A stretch of 64,000 bases of DNA, from assembly GCF_030052815.1 (NCBI RefSeq), contig NW_026614712.1, positions 1 to 64,000 of the forward strand, given 5' to 3'. Position 1 is the stretch's first letter. Each line of letters begins with the position of its first letter. Positions 37,787 to 49,470 of this stretch are shown piece after piece. The notes below the pieces were generated by a model, which saw only the letters and a program-made list of their open reading frames with translations, did no database searches and was not told the origin of the DNA. The position numbers and the translations under genes were made by a program. This DNA comes from Hevea brasiliensis. Its lineage: Eukaryota > Streptophyta > Magnoliopsida > Malpighiales > Euphorbiaceae.

Positions 37787-38483
37787 GAAATTAAAATATT
37801 GAAAATTAAAATTAACTTGGATTTGAACTGAGAGGTTGATAGCAGAAATTTAAAATCAACTTAGATCTTGAATCCGGAGGTCGATAACAGGAAATCAAAA
37901 TGCTGAAAATTAAAATCAACTTGGATATTGAATCCAGAGGTTAATATCTTGAAATTAAAATACTGAAAATTAAAATCAAATTGAATCTTGATTCTAGTGG
38001 TTAATAACAGAAAATTAAAATGTTAAAAATTAAAATTAACTTGGATTTGAACCTAGAGGTTGATAACAGAAAGTTAAAATCAACTTGGATCTTGAATCCA
38101 GAGGTCAATAAAAGCAAATTAAAATGATGAAAATTAAAATCAACTTGGATATTGAATCCAGAGGTTAATAACTTTGAAATTAAAATACTGAAAATTAAAA
38201 TCAACTTGGATCTTTATTCTAGAGGTTAATAACAGGAAATTAAAATGTTGAAAATTAAAATTAACTTGGATAGGAAATTAAAATGTTGAAAATTAAAATT
38301 AACTTGGATTTGAACCTAGAGTTTGATAACAGAAAATTAAAATCAACTTAGATCTTGAATCCGGAGGTCGATAACAGGAAATCAAAATGTTGAAAATTAA
38401 AATCAACTTGGATCTTGAATCCAGCGGCTCATAACTGGAAATTTAAAATCAATTTACATCTTGAATCCAGAGGTTAATAACAA
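37787..38483 (+). repeat. 697-type shortened HOR (clean copy)
   Basis: This block is exactly 697 bp. It shows the single XS unit running into unit 15, so the loss of units 10-14 (263 bp) can be read directly against 9144-10103. Confidence 0.9.
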
Positions 38484-39427
38484 GAAATTAAAATATTGAA
38501 AATTAAAATTAACTTGGATTTGAACTGAGAGGTTGATAGCAGAAATTTAAAATCAACTTAGATCTTGAATCCGGAGGTCGATAACAGGAAATCAAAATGC
38601 TGAAAATTAAAATCAACTTGGATATTGAATCCAGAGGTTAATATCTTGAAATTAAAATACTGAAAATTCAAATCAAATTGGATCTTGATTCTTGAGGTTA
38701 ATAACAGGAAATTAAAATGTTGAAAATTAAAATTAACTTGGATTTGAACCTAGAGGTTGATAACAGAAAATTAAAATCAACTTGGATCTTGAATCCACGA
38801 ATAAATAAAAAAAAAAAAAAAAAAAAATTAAAATAAAATCAGATATTGAATCGAGGTTAATAACTTTGAAATTAAAAAAAAAAAAAAAAAAAAACTTGGA
38901 TCTTGGATCTTTATAGAGTTTAATAAAATGAAATTAAAATTTAGAAAATTAAAATTAAATTGGATAGGAAATTAAAATGTTGAAAATTGAAATTAACTTG
39001 GATTTGAACCTAGAGGTTGATAGCAGAAAATTAAAATAAACTTAGATCTTGAATCCGAGGTAATGAATAAAAAAAAAAAAAAAATGAAAATTAAAATCAA
39101 CTTGGATATTGAATCCAGAAATAACTTTGAAATTTAAATAAAAAAAAAATAAACTTGGATCTTTATTCTAGAGGTTAATAACAAAAAAAAAATGTTAAAA
39201 AAAATTAACTTGGATAGGAAATTAAAATGTTGAAAATTAAAATTAACTTGGATTTGAACCTAGAGTTTGATAACAGAAAATTAAAATCAACTTAGATCTT
39301 GAATCCGGAGGTCGATAACAGGAAATCAAAATGTTGAAAATTAAAATCAACTTGGATCTTGAATCCAGCGGCTCATAACCGGAAATTTAAAATCAATTTA
39401 GATCTTGAATCCAGAGGTTAATAACAA
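38484..39427 (+). repeat. 960-type HOR with poly-A runs (944 bp)
   Basis: The unit order is that of a full HOR, but between 38800 and 39205 pieces are overwritten by runs of A, and neighbouring bases are garbled or lost. Sequence on both sides is clean. The total length is only about 16 bp below standard, so the A-runs replace normal sequence more than they insert into it. Confidence 0.85.
38800..39205. other. Cluster of A-homopolymers, probable consensus artefact
   Basis: Uninterrupted A-runs lie at 38807-38827 (21), 38874-38894 (21), 39069-39084 (16), 39140-39149 (10), 39183-39192 (10) and 39197-39204 (8). Aligned copies at 9.44-9.85 kb have ordinary repeat sequence at these places. No poly-A of this length occurs elsewhere except at 40033-40046. 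A retroposon poly-A tail is unlikely because no inserted body or target duplication accompanies any run. Low read support or masking-and-filling in assembly is the simplest explanation. Confidence 0.7.
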
Positions 39428-39922
39428 GAAATTAAAATATTGAAAATTAAAATTAACTTGGATTTGAACTGAGAGGTTGATAGAATAAATTTAAAATCAA
39501 CTTAGATCTTGAATCCGGAGGTCGATAACAGGAAATCAAAATGCTGAAAATTAAAATCAACTTGGATATTGAATCCAGAGGTTAATATCTTGAAATTAAA
39601 ATACTGAAAATTCAAATCAAATTGGATCTTGATTCTTGAGGTTAATAACAGGAAATTAAAATGTTGAAAATTAAAATTAACTTGGATTTGAACCTAGAGG
39701 TTGATAACAGAAAATTAAAATCAACTTGGATCTTGAATCCACAGGTCAATAAAAGGAAATTAAAATGCTGAAAATTAAAATCAACTTGGATATTGAATCC
39801 AGAGGTTAATAACTTTGAAATTAAAATACTGAAAATTAAAATCAACTTGAATCTTGAATCCAGCGGCTGATAACTGGAAATTTAAAATCAATTTAGATCT
39901 TGAATCCAGAGGTTAATAACAG
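39428..39922 (+). repeat. 495-type shortened HOR
   Basis: This block is exactly 495 bp with the standard hybrid junction. It begins immediately after the poly-A damaged HOR and is itself clean except for tgatagaataaattt near 39480. Confidence 0.91.
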
Positions 39923-40620
39923 GAAATTAAAATATTGAAAATTAAAATTAACTTGGACAAAAACTGAGAGGTTGATAGCAGAAATTTAAAATCAACTTAG
40001 ATCTTAAATCCGGAGGTCGATAACAGGAAATCAAAAAAAAAAAAAATAAAAATCAACTTGGATATTGAATCCAGAGGTTAATATCTTGAAATTAAAATAC
40101 TGAAAATTAAAATCAAATTGAATCTTGATTCTAGAGGTTAATAACAGAAAATTAAAATGTTGAAAATTAAAATTAACTTGGATTTGATCCTAGAGGTTGA
40201 TAACAGAAAGTTAAAATCAACTTGGATCTTGAATCCAGAGGTCAATAAAAGCAAATTAAAATGATGAAAATTAAAATCAACTTGGATATTGAATCCAGAG
40301 GTTAATAACTTTGAAATTAAAATACTGAAAATTAAAATCAACTTGGATCTTTATTCTAGAGGTTAATAACAGGAAATTAAAATGTTGAAAATTAAAATTA
40401 ACTTGGATAGGAAATTAAAATGTTGAAAATTAAAATTAACTTGGATTTGAACCTAGAGTTTGATAACAGAAAATTAAAATCAACTTAGATCTTGAATCCG
40501 GAGGTCGATAACAGGAAATCAAAATGTTGAAAATTAAAATCAACTAGGGTCTTGAATCCAGCGGCTCATAACTGGAAATTTAAAATCAATTTAGATCTTG
40601 AATCCAGAGGTTAATAACAA
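39923..40620 (+). repeat. 697-type shortened HOR with one poly-A run
   Basis: This block is 698 bp. It has the ggacaaaaactgag allele, and the tcaactagggtc allele near 40540 in unit 17. A 14-base A-run at 40033-40046 replaces the usual tgctgaaaatt part of unit 3. Confidence 0.88.
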
Positions 40621-41400
40621 GAAATTAAAATATTGAAAATTAAAATTAACTTGGATTTGAACTGAGAGGTTGATAGCAGAAATTTAAAATCAACTTAGAT
40701 CTTGAATCCGGAGGTCGATAACAGGAAATCAAAAAGCTGAAAATTAAAATCAACTTGGATATTGAATCCAGAGGTTAATATCTTGAAATTAAAATACTGA
40801 AAATTCAAATCAAATTGGATCTTGATTCTTGAGGTTAATAACATGAAATTAAAATGTTGAAAATTAAAATTAACTTGGATTTGAACCTAGAGGTTGATAA
40901 CAGAAAATTAAAATCAACTTGGATCTTGAATCCACAGGTCAATAAAAGGAAATTAAAATGCTGAAAATTAAAATCAACTTGGATATTGAATCCAGAGGTT
41001 AATAACTTTGAAATTAAAATACTGAAAATTAAAATCAACTTGGATCTTTATTCTAGAGATTAATAACAGGAAATTAAAATGTTGAAAATTAAAATTAACT
41101 TGGATAGGAAATTAAAATGTTGAAAATTAAAATTAACTTGGATTTGAACCTAGAGGTTGATAGCAGAAAATTAAAATCAACTTGGATCTTAAATCCAGAG
41201 GTCGATAACAAGAAATTAAAATGCTAAAAATTAAAATCAACTTGGATATTGAATCCAGAGGTTAATAGCTTGAAATTAAAATACTGAAAATTAAAATCAA
41301 CTTGGATCTTAATTCTAGAGGTTAATAACTAGAAATTAAAATACTGAAAATTAAAATCAACTTGGATGTTGAATCTAGAGGTTAATAACAGGAAATTAAA
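40621..41400 (+). repeat. Last HOR-like stretch of the left domain
   Basis: Units 1-9 of the HOR are present, with aatcaaaaagctg in unit 3 and an XS unit at about 41.10 kb. After that the order leaves the HOR at the landmark gatcttaaatccagaggtcg (41186). This XS unit is the last until 48.39 kb, so the domain boundary lies within the next few hundred bases. Confidence 0.8.
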
Positions 41401-43960
41401 ATGTTGAAATTAAAATTAACTTGGATCTTGAACCAAGAGGTTTATAGTAGAAAATTGGAAAAACTAAAATTCTCGAATCCAGAGGTTGATAACAGGTAAT
41501 CAAAACTGGAAAAACTAAAATCAACTTGGAACATGAATCTAGAGATTGATAACTGGAAATTTAAAATCAACTTAGATCTTGAATCCAACGATTGATAACA
41601 GAAAATTAAAAGGCAGAAAATTAAAATCAGCTTGGATCTTAAATTCAGAGGTTGATAACTGGAAATTAAAATCAACTTGGTTCTTGAAATTAGAGCTTGA
41701 TAACAGAAATTAAATGCTGAAAATTAAAATCAACTTGGATCTTGAATCCAACGGCTGATAACTGGAAATTTAAAATCAACTTAGATCTTGAATCCAGAGA
41801 TTAATAACAGGAAATTAAAATGTTGAAAATTAAAATTAACTTGGATTTGAACTGAGAGGTTGATAGCACAAAATTAAAATCAACTTAGATCTTGAATCCG
41901 GAGGTCGATAATAGGAAATCAAAATGCTGAAAATTAAAATCAACTTAGATATTGAATCCAGAGGTTAATATCTTGAAATTAAAATACTGAAAATTAAAAT
42001 CAAATTGAATCTTGATTCTAGAGGTTAATAACAGGAAATTAAAATGTTGAGAATTAAAATTAACTTAGATTTGAACCTTGAGGTTGATAGCAGAAAATTA
42101 AAATCAACTTGGATCTTGAATCCAGAGGTCGATAAAAGGAAATTAAAATGCTGAAAATTAAAATCAACTTGGATATTGAATCCAGAGGTTAATAACTTGA
42201 AATTAAAATACTAAAAATTAAAATCAACTTGGATCTTTATTCTAGAGGTTAATAACAGGAAATTAAAATGTTGAAAATTAAAATTAACTTGGATTTGAAC
42301 CTAGAGGTTGATAGCACAAAATTAAAATCAACTTGGATCTTGAATCCAGAGGTCGATAACAGGAAATTAAAATGCTGAAAATTAAAATCAACTTGGATAT
42401 TGAATCCAGAGGTTAATAGCTTGAAATTAAAATGCTGAAAATTAAAATCCACTTGGATCTTGAATCCAGAGGTTGATAATGAAAAATTAAAATCAAATTG
42501 AATCTTGAATCCAGAGGTTGATAACTGGAAATTAAAATCAATTTGGATCCTGAATCTAGAGGTTAAAAATAGGAAATTAAAATGCTGAAAATTAAAATCA
42601 ACTTCGATAATGAATCCAAAGGTTAATAACTTGAAATTAAAAAACTGAAAATTAAAATCTACTTGGATCTTTATTCTATAGGTTAATAACAGGAAATTAA
42701 AATGTTGAAAATTAAAATTAACTTGGATTTGAACCTAGAGGTTGATAGCACAAAATTAAAATCAACTTGGATCTTGAATCCAGAGGTCGATAACAAGAAA
42801 TTAAAATGCTAAAAATTAAAATCAACTTGAATATTGAATCCACAGGTTAATAGCTTGAAATTAAAATACTGAAAATTAAAACCAACTTGGATCTTAATTC
42901 TAGAGGTTAATAACTTGAAATTAAAATACTGAAAATTAAAATCAACTTGAATCTTGAATCTAGAGGTTTATAACAGGAAATTAAAATGTTAAAAATTAAC
43001 ATTAACTTGGATCTTGAACCAAGAGGTTTATAGTAGAAAATTAAAATCAACTTGATTCTTGAATCCAGAGGTTGATAACAGGTAATCAAAACTCGAAAAA
43101 TTAAAATCAACTTGGAACATGAATCTAGAGATTGATAACTGGAAATTTAAAAACAACTTAGATCTTGAATCCAAAGGTTGATAACAGAAAATTAGAAGGC
43201 AAAAAATTAAAATCAACTTGGATCTTAAATCTAGAGGTTGATAACTTGAAATTAAAATCAACTTGGTTCTTGAAACCAGAGCTTGATAACAGGAAATTAA
43301 AATGCTGAAAATTAAAATCAACTTGGATCTTGGATCCAGCGGCTGATAACTGGAAATTTAAAATCAACTTGGATCTTGAATCCAGAGGTTAGTAACTGAA
43401 AATTAAAATCAACATGGATCTTAAAACCCGAGGCTTATAACAGGAAATTAAAATGCTGAAAACTAAAATCAACTTGGATCTTGAATCCAGCGGTTGATAA
43501 CTGGAAATTGAAAATCAACTTAGATCTTAAATACAGAGGTTAATAACTGAAAATTAAAATCAACATGGATCTTGAATTCTGAGGTTGATAACAAGAAATT
43601 AAAATGCTTAAAATTAAAATCAACTTGGATCTTGAATCCAGAGGTTAATAATTGGAAATTTAAAATCAACTTGGATCTTGAATTCAGAGGTTGGCAACAG
43701 GAAATTAAAATTCTGAAAATTAAAATCAACTCAGATCTTGAATCCATAGGTTGATAACAGGAAATTAAAATGCTGAAAATTAAAATCAACTTGGATCTTG
43801 AATCCCGAGGTTGATAACTGTAAATTTAAAATCAACTTGGATCTTAAATCCAGAAGTTGATAACAGGAATTTAAAAAAGTGAAAATTAAAATCAGCTTGA
43901 ATCATGAATCTAGAAGTTGATAACAAGAAATGAAAATACTGAAAATTAAAATCAACTTGG
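41401..43960 (+). repeat. Transition zone of irregular L and S units
   Basis: Units here share alleles with the 1.02-kb block (aaaaggcag, aaactcgaaaaatt) but show no 960-bp period. Near 41455-41520 two odd stretches read aattggaaaaactaaaattc and actggaaaaactaaaatc. From about 42.48 kb onward ordinary L and S units alternate with more point differences between neighbours than in the left domain. No gene-like sequence is present. Confidence 0.8.
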
Positions 43961-45780
43961 ATCTTGAATCCAGAGGTTGATAACTGGAAATTTTAAATCA
44001 ACTTGGATCTTGAATCCAGAGGGTGATAACAGAAAATTAAAATACTGAAAATTAAAACTACTTGGATATTGAATCAAGAGGTTGATAGCTAGAAATTTAA
44101 AATCAACTTAGATCTTGAATCTAGAGGTTAATAACAGGAAATTAAAATGCTGAAAAGTAAAATCAACTCGGAACTCTAATCCAGAGGTTAGTAACAAGAA
44201 ATTAAAATGTGAAAAATTAAAATCAACTTGGATCTTGAATCGAATGGTTGATAACTGGAAATTTAAAATCAACTTGGATATTGAATCCAGAGGCTGATAA
44301 CAGGAAATTAAAATGCTGAAAAGTAAAATCAACTCGAATCTTAAATCCAAAGGTTAATAACTAGAAAATGAAAATCAACTTGGATCATGAATCCAGAGGT
44401 TGATAACAGGAAATTAAAATGCTGAAAATTAAAATCAACTTAGATCTTAAATCCAGAGGTTGATAACAGGAAATTAAAATGCTAAAAATTAAAATCAACT
44501 TGGATATCGAATCCAGAGGTTAATAACTTGAAATTAAAATACTGAAAATTAAAATCAACTTAGATCTTAATTCTAGAGGTAAATAACAGGAAATTAAAAT
44601 GTTGAAAATTAAAATTAATTTGGATTTAAACCCAGAGGTGATAGCAGAAAATTAAAATCTACTTGGATCCTGAATCCTTAGGTTGATAATAGGAAATTAA
44701 AATACTGAAAATTAAAATCAACTTGGATAATAAATCCAAAGGTTAATAACTTGAAATTAAAAAACAGAAAATTAAAATCAACTTGGATCTTGATTGTAGA
44801 GGTTAATAACCAGAAATTAAAACGTTAAAAATTAAAATTATCTTGGATTTGAACCCAGAGGTTGATAGCAGAAAATTAAAATCAACTTGGAACTTGAATC
44901 CAGAGTTGATAATTGGAAAATTAAAATTAACTTAGATCTTCAATCCAGAGGTTGATAATAGGAAATTAAAAAGCTGAAAATTAAAAGCAGCTTGGATCTT
45001 GAATCCAGAGGTTGATAACTGGAAATTAAAATCAACTTGGATCTTAAAACCAGAGGTTGATAACAGAAAATTAAAATGTTGAAAATTAAAATCAACATAG
45101 ATATTGAATCCAGAGGTTGATAAGAAGAAATTAAAATGCTTAAAATTCAAATCAACTTGGATCTTCAATCTACAGGTTGATAACTGAAAATTTAAAATCA
45201 ACCTGGATCTTGAATTCAGAGGTTGATAACAGGAAATTAAAGTTCTGAAAATTAAAATTAACTCGGATCTTGAATTCAGAAATTGATAACAGGAAAATAA
45301 AATGCTGAAAATTAAAATCAACTTGGATCTTGTATCCAGAGGTTGATAATTGGAAATTAAAATCAACTTGGATCTTGAATCCAGAGGCTGATAACAAGAA
45401 ATTAAAATGCTGAAAATTAAAATCAACTTGGATCTTGAATTCAGAGATTGATAACTGGAAATTTGATATCAACTTGAATCTTGAATCCAGAGGTTGATAA
45501 TAAGAAATTGTAATGCTGAAAATTAAAATCAATTTGGATCTTAAATCCAGAGTTGATAATCGAAAATTAATATGCGGAAAATTAAAATCAACTTGAATCT
45601 TGAATCCAGATGTTGATAACTAGAAATTTAAAATCAACTTGGATCATGAATCCAGAGGTTGATAACAGCAAATTAAAATGCTGAAAATTAAAGTCAACTT
45701 GGATATTGAATTCAGAGTTTGATAACAGGAAATTGAAATGCTGAAAATTAAAATCAACTTGGATATTGAATCCAGAGGTT
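43961..45780 (+). repeat. 1.82-kb block, copy 1 (also at 58480-60317)
   Basis: This block matches 58480-60317 at an offset of about 14,520-14,538. Shared rare details are ctggaaattttaaatcaac, aattaaaactacttggatattg and agaaaatgaaaatcaac. The match ends sharply at about 45780, where this copy continues ttaataacttgaaattaaaa and the other continues ttataactataaattaaaat. It contains the longest open stretch of the window (44932-45426, minus strand), which I treat as a repeat effect. Confidence 0.85.
44401..44580 (+). repeat. Three consecutive type 60-bp monomers (L units)
   Basis: These three units are exactly 60 bp each (44401-44460, 44461-44520, 44521-44580) and serve as a clean reference for the long unit. 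Each has an A-rich left half, containing two related 14-bp stretches that begin gaaattaaaat and gaaaattaaaat, and a mixed right half containing cttggatcttgaatcc and agaggttgataa. The second unit has 26 A, 16 T, 11 G and 7 C when scored with the common right half (30% GC, no CpG). Variation between units concentrates in the last 4-5 bases of the unit and in the trinucleotide between the two A-rich stretches. Confidence 0.95.
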
Positions 45781-45821
45781 AATAACTTGAAATTAAAATA
45801 CTGAAAATTAAAATCAACTTG

Positions 45822-46540
45822 GATCTTGAGATTCTAGAGGTTAATAACAGGAAATTAAAATGTTGAAAATTAAAATTAACTTGGATTTGAACCTAGAGGT
45901 TGATAGTAGAAAATTAAAATCAACTTGGATCTTGAATCCAGAGGTCGATGACAGGAAATTAAAATGCTGAAAATTAAAATCAACTTGAATATTGAATCCA
46001 GAGGTTAATAGCTTGAAATTAAAATACTGAGAATTAAAATCAACTTGGATCTTTATTCTAGAGGTTAAGACTAGAAATTAAAATACTGAAAATTAAAATC
46101 AACTTGGATCTTGAATCTAAAGGTTAATAACAAAAAATTAAAATGTTGAAAAATAAAATTAACTTGGATCTTGAACCCAGAGGTTTATAATAGAAAATTA
46201 AAATCAACTTGGTTATTCAATCCACAGGTTGATAACAGGTAATTAAAACTCGAAAAATTAAAATCAACTTGGAACGTGAATCTAGAGGTTGATAACTGGA
46301 AATTTAAAATCAAATTAGATCTTGAATCCAGAGGTTGATAACAGGAAATTGAAATGCTGAAAATTAAAATCAACTTGGATATTGAATCCAGAGGTTAATA
46401 ACTTGAAATTAAAATAGTGAAAATTAAAATCAACTTGGATCTTGATTCTATAGGTTAATAACAGGTAATTAAAACTCGAAAAATTAAAATCAACTTGGAA
46501 CTTGAATCTAGAGGTTGATAACTGGAAATTTAAAATCAAC
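45822..46540 (+). repeat. Partial copy of the 1,066-bp block
   Basis: This stretch starts at the rare landmark gatcttgagattctagagg and matches 49471 onward at an offset of 3,649 bp. It departs after about 46.54 kb. The same landmark occurs at 49471, 50537 and 54741. Confidence 0.83.
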
Positions 46541-46561
46541 TTAGATCTTGAATCCAGAGGT
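46516..46561 (+). repeat. Type short monomer (S unit, 46 bp)
   Basis: This 46-bp unit has the normal right half but only one of the two A-rich stretches (aaatttaaaatcaac), so it equals an L unit minus about 14 bp. S units recur throughout. They commonly carry agatct, the six bases forming a BglII site, instead of ggatct. The two A-rich stretches in L are near-identical direct repeats, so loss or gain of one copy by slippage or exchange is a simple origin. The direction of change cannot be read from this window alone. Confidence 0.9.
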
Positions 46562-47814
46562 TGATAATAGGAAATTAAAACGCTGAAAATTAAAATCAGC
46601 TTGGATCTTGAATCCAGAGGTTGATAACTGGAAATTAAAATCAACTTGGATCTTGAAACCCGAGGTTTATAACAAGAAATTAAAATGCTGAAAACTAAAA
46701 TCAACTTGGATCTTGAATCCAGGGTTGATAACTGGAAATTGAAAATCAACTTGGATCTTAAATACAGAGGTTAATAATTGAAAATTAAAATCAACATGGA
46801 TCTTGAATCCTGAGATTGATAACAAGAAATTAAAATGCTTAAAATTAAAATCAACATGGATCTTGAATCCCAAGGTTGATAACAAGAAATTAAAATGCTT
46901 AAAATTAAAATCAGCTTAGATCTTAAATCCAGAGTTTGATAACAGGAAATTAAAATGCGGAAAATTAAAATCAAGTTGGATCTTGAATCCAGAGGTTGAT
47001 AACTATAAATTGAAAATCAACTTGGATCTTGAATCCAAAGGTTAAAAATAGGAAATTAAAATGCTGAAATTTAAAATCAGCTTGAATCTTGAATCCAGAG
47101 GGTGATAACAGAAAATTAAAATGCTGAAAATTAAAATCAACTTGGATATTGAATCCAGAGGTTAATAACTAGAAATTAAAATACTAAAAATTAAAATCAA
47201 CTTGGATCTTAAATCTAGAGGTCAATAACAGAAAATTAAAATGTTGAAAATTAAAATTAACTTGGATCTTGAACCCAGATGTTTATAGCAGAAAATTAAA
47301 ATCAACTTGGTTCTTGAATCCAAAGGTTGATAACAGGTAATTAAAACTCAGAAAATTAAAATCAATTTGGAACATGAATCAAGAGGTTGATAACTGGAAA
47401 TTTAAAATCAACTTAGATCTTGAATCCAGAGGTTGATAATAGGAAATTAAAACGCTGAAAATTAAAATCAGCTTGGATCTTGAATCCAGAGGTTGATAAC
47501 TGGAAATTAAAATCAACTTGGATCTTGAAACCCGAGGTTTATAACAAGAAATTAAAATGCTGAAAACTAAAATCAACTTGGATCTTGAATCCAGGGTTGA
47601 TAACTGGAAATTGAAAATCAACTTGGATCTTAAATACAGAGGTTAATAATTGAAAATTAAAATCAACATGGATCTTGAATCCTGAGATTGATAACAAGAA
47701 ATTAAAATGCTTAAAATTAAAATCAACTTGGATCTTGAATCCAGAGGTTGATAACTGGAAATTTAAAATCAACTTGGATCTTGAATTCGGAGGTTGGCAA
47801 CAGGAAATTAAAAT

Positions 47815-49100
47815 GTTGAAAATTAAAATCAACTTGGATCTTGAATCCAGCGGCTCATAACTGGAAATTTAAAATCAATTTAGATCTTGAATCCAGAGGT
47901 TAATAACAAGAAATTAAAATATTGAAAATTAAAATTAACTTGGATTTGAACTGAGAGGTTGATAGCAGAAATTTAAAATCAACTTAGATCTTGAATCCGG
48001 AGGTCGATAACAGGAAATCAAAAAGCTGAAAATTAAAATCAACTTGGATATTGATTCCAGAGGTTAATATCTTGAAATTAAAATACTGAAAATTAAAATC
48101 AAATTGGATTTTGATTCTTGAGGTTAATAACAGGAAATTAAAATGTTGAAAATTAAAATTAACTTGGATTTGAACCTAGAGGTTGATAACAGAAAATTAA
48201 AATCAACTTGGATCTTGAATCCACAGGTCAATAAAAGGAAATTAAAATGCTGAAAATTAAAATCAACTTGGATATTGAATCCAGAGGTTAATAACTTTGA
48301 AATTAAAATACTGAAAATTAAAATCAACTTGGATCTTTATTCTAGAGGTTAATAACAGGAAATTAAAATGTTGAAAATTAAAATTAACTTGGATAGGAAA
48401 TTAAAATGTTGAAAATTAAAATTAACTTGGATTTAAACCTAGAGGTTGATAGCAGAAAATTAAAATCAACTTAGATCTTGAATCCGGAGGTCGATAACAG
48501 GAAATCAAAATGCTGAAAATTAAAATCAACTTGGATATTGAATCCAGAGGTTAATATCTTGAAATTAAAATACTAAAAATTAAAATCAAATTGGATCTTG
48601 ATTCTAGAGGTTAATAACAGGAAATTAAAATGTTGAAAATTAAAATTAACTTGGATTTGAACCTAGAGGTTGATAGCAGAAAATTAAAATCAACTTGGAT
48701 CTTGAATCCAGAGGTCAATAAAAGGAAATTAAAATGCTGAAAATTAAAATCAACTTGGATAATGAATTCAGACGTTAATAACTTTGAAATTAAAATACTG
48801 AAAATTAAAATCAACTTGGATCTTTATTTTAGAGATTAATAACAGGAAATTAAAATGTTGAAAATTAAAATTAACTTGGATAGGAAATTAAAATGTTGAA
48901 AATTAAAATTAACTTGGATTTGAACCTAGAGGTTGATAGCAGAAAATTAAAATCAACTTGGATCTTAAATCCAGAGGTCGATAACAAGAAATCAAAATGC
49001 TAAAAATTAAAATCAACTTGGATATTGAATCCAGAGGTTAATAGCTTGAAATTAAAATACTGAAAATTAAAATCAACTTGGATCTTAATTCTAGAGGTTA
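47815..49100 (+). repeat. Left-type HOR fragment embedded in module 1
   Basis: The sequence switches inside a unit to HOR units 17, 18 and 1 (unit 1 landmark at 47910), and runs through two XS units (about 48.39 and 48.88 kb). It returns to right-domain order after gatcttaaatccagaggtcg near 48960. A matching fragment sits in module 2 at about 53085-54370. Modules 3 and 4 show no XS unit. Confidence 0.82.
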
Positions 49101-49470
49101 TAACTATAAATTAAAATACTGAAAATTAAAATAAACTTGGATCTTGAATCTTGATGTTAATAACAAGAAATTAAAATGCTGAAAATTAAAATTAACTTGG
49201 ATCTTAAAGCCAGAGTTTTATAGCAGAAAATTAAAATCAAATTGGTTCTTGAATTCATAGGTTGATAACAGGTAAATAAATCTCGAAAAATTAAAATCAA
49301 CTTGGAACTTGAATCCAGAGGTTGATGACTAGAAATTTAAAATCAACTTGGTTCTTGAATCCAGATGTTGATAACAGGAAATTGAAATGCTAAAAATTAA
49401 AATCAACTTGGATATTGAATCCAGAGGTTAATAACTTGAAATAAAAATACTGAAAATTAAAATCAACTTG

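Noticed and set aside
38807..38894. Poly-A tails of retroposon insertions
   Set aside because: No inserted body, no target-site duplication, and the HOR length is nearly unchanged. Several runs of similar length lie close together inside one repeat copy.
43572..43754. Plus-strand open frame of 60 codons, with copies near 47675, 52945, 57928 and 58260
   Set aside because: Repetition follows the module duplication. Plus-strand frames of the consensus unit contain stops, and these survive only because of local short units. No coding evidence.
44932..45426. 164-codon minus-strand open frame, the longest in the window
   Set aside because: It is a read-through of seven or eight satellite units. 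The frame is open only because local units are multiples of three bases, a second frame overlaps it, and its near-copy at 59512-59964 differs in length. There is no promoter, splice or codon-use signal.
46315..46749. 144-codon minus-strand open frame
   Set aside because: Same repeat effect. It starts and ends where a 46-bp or 59-bp unit shifts the frame, and related copies at 47379 and 57632 stop at different points.
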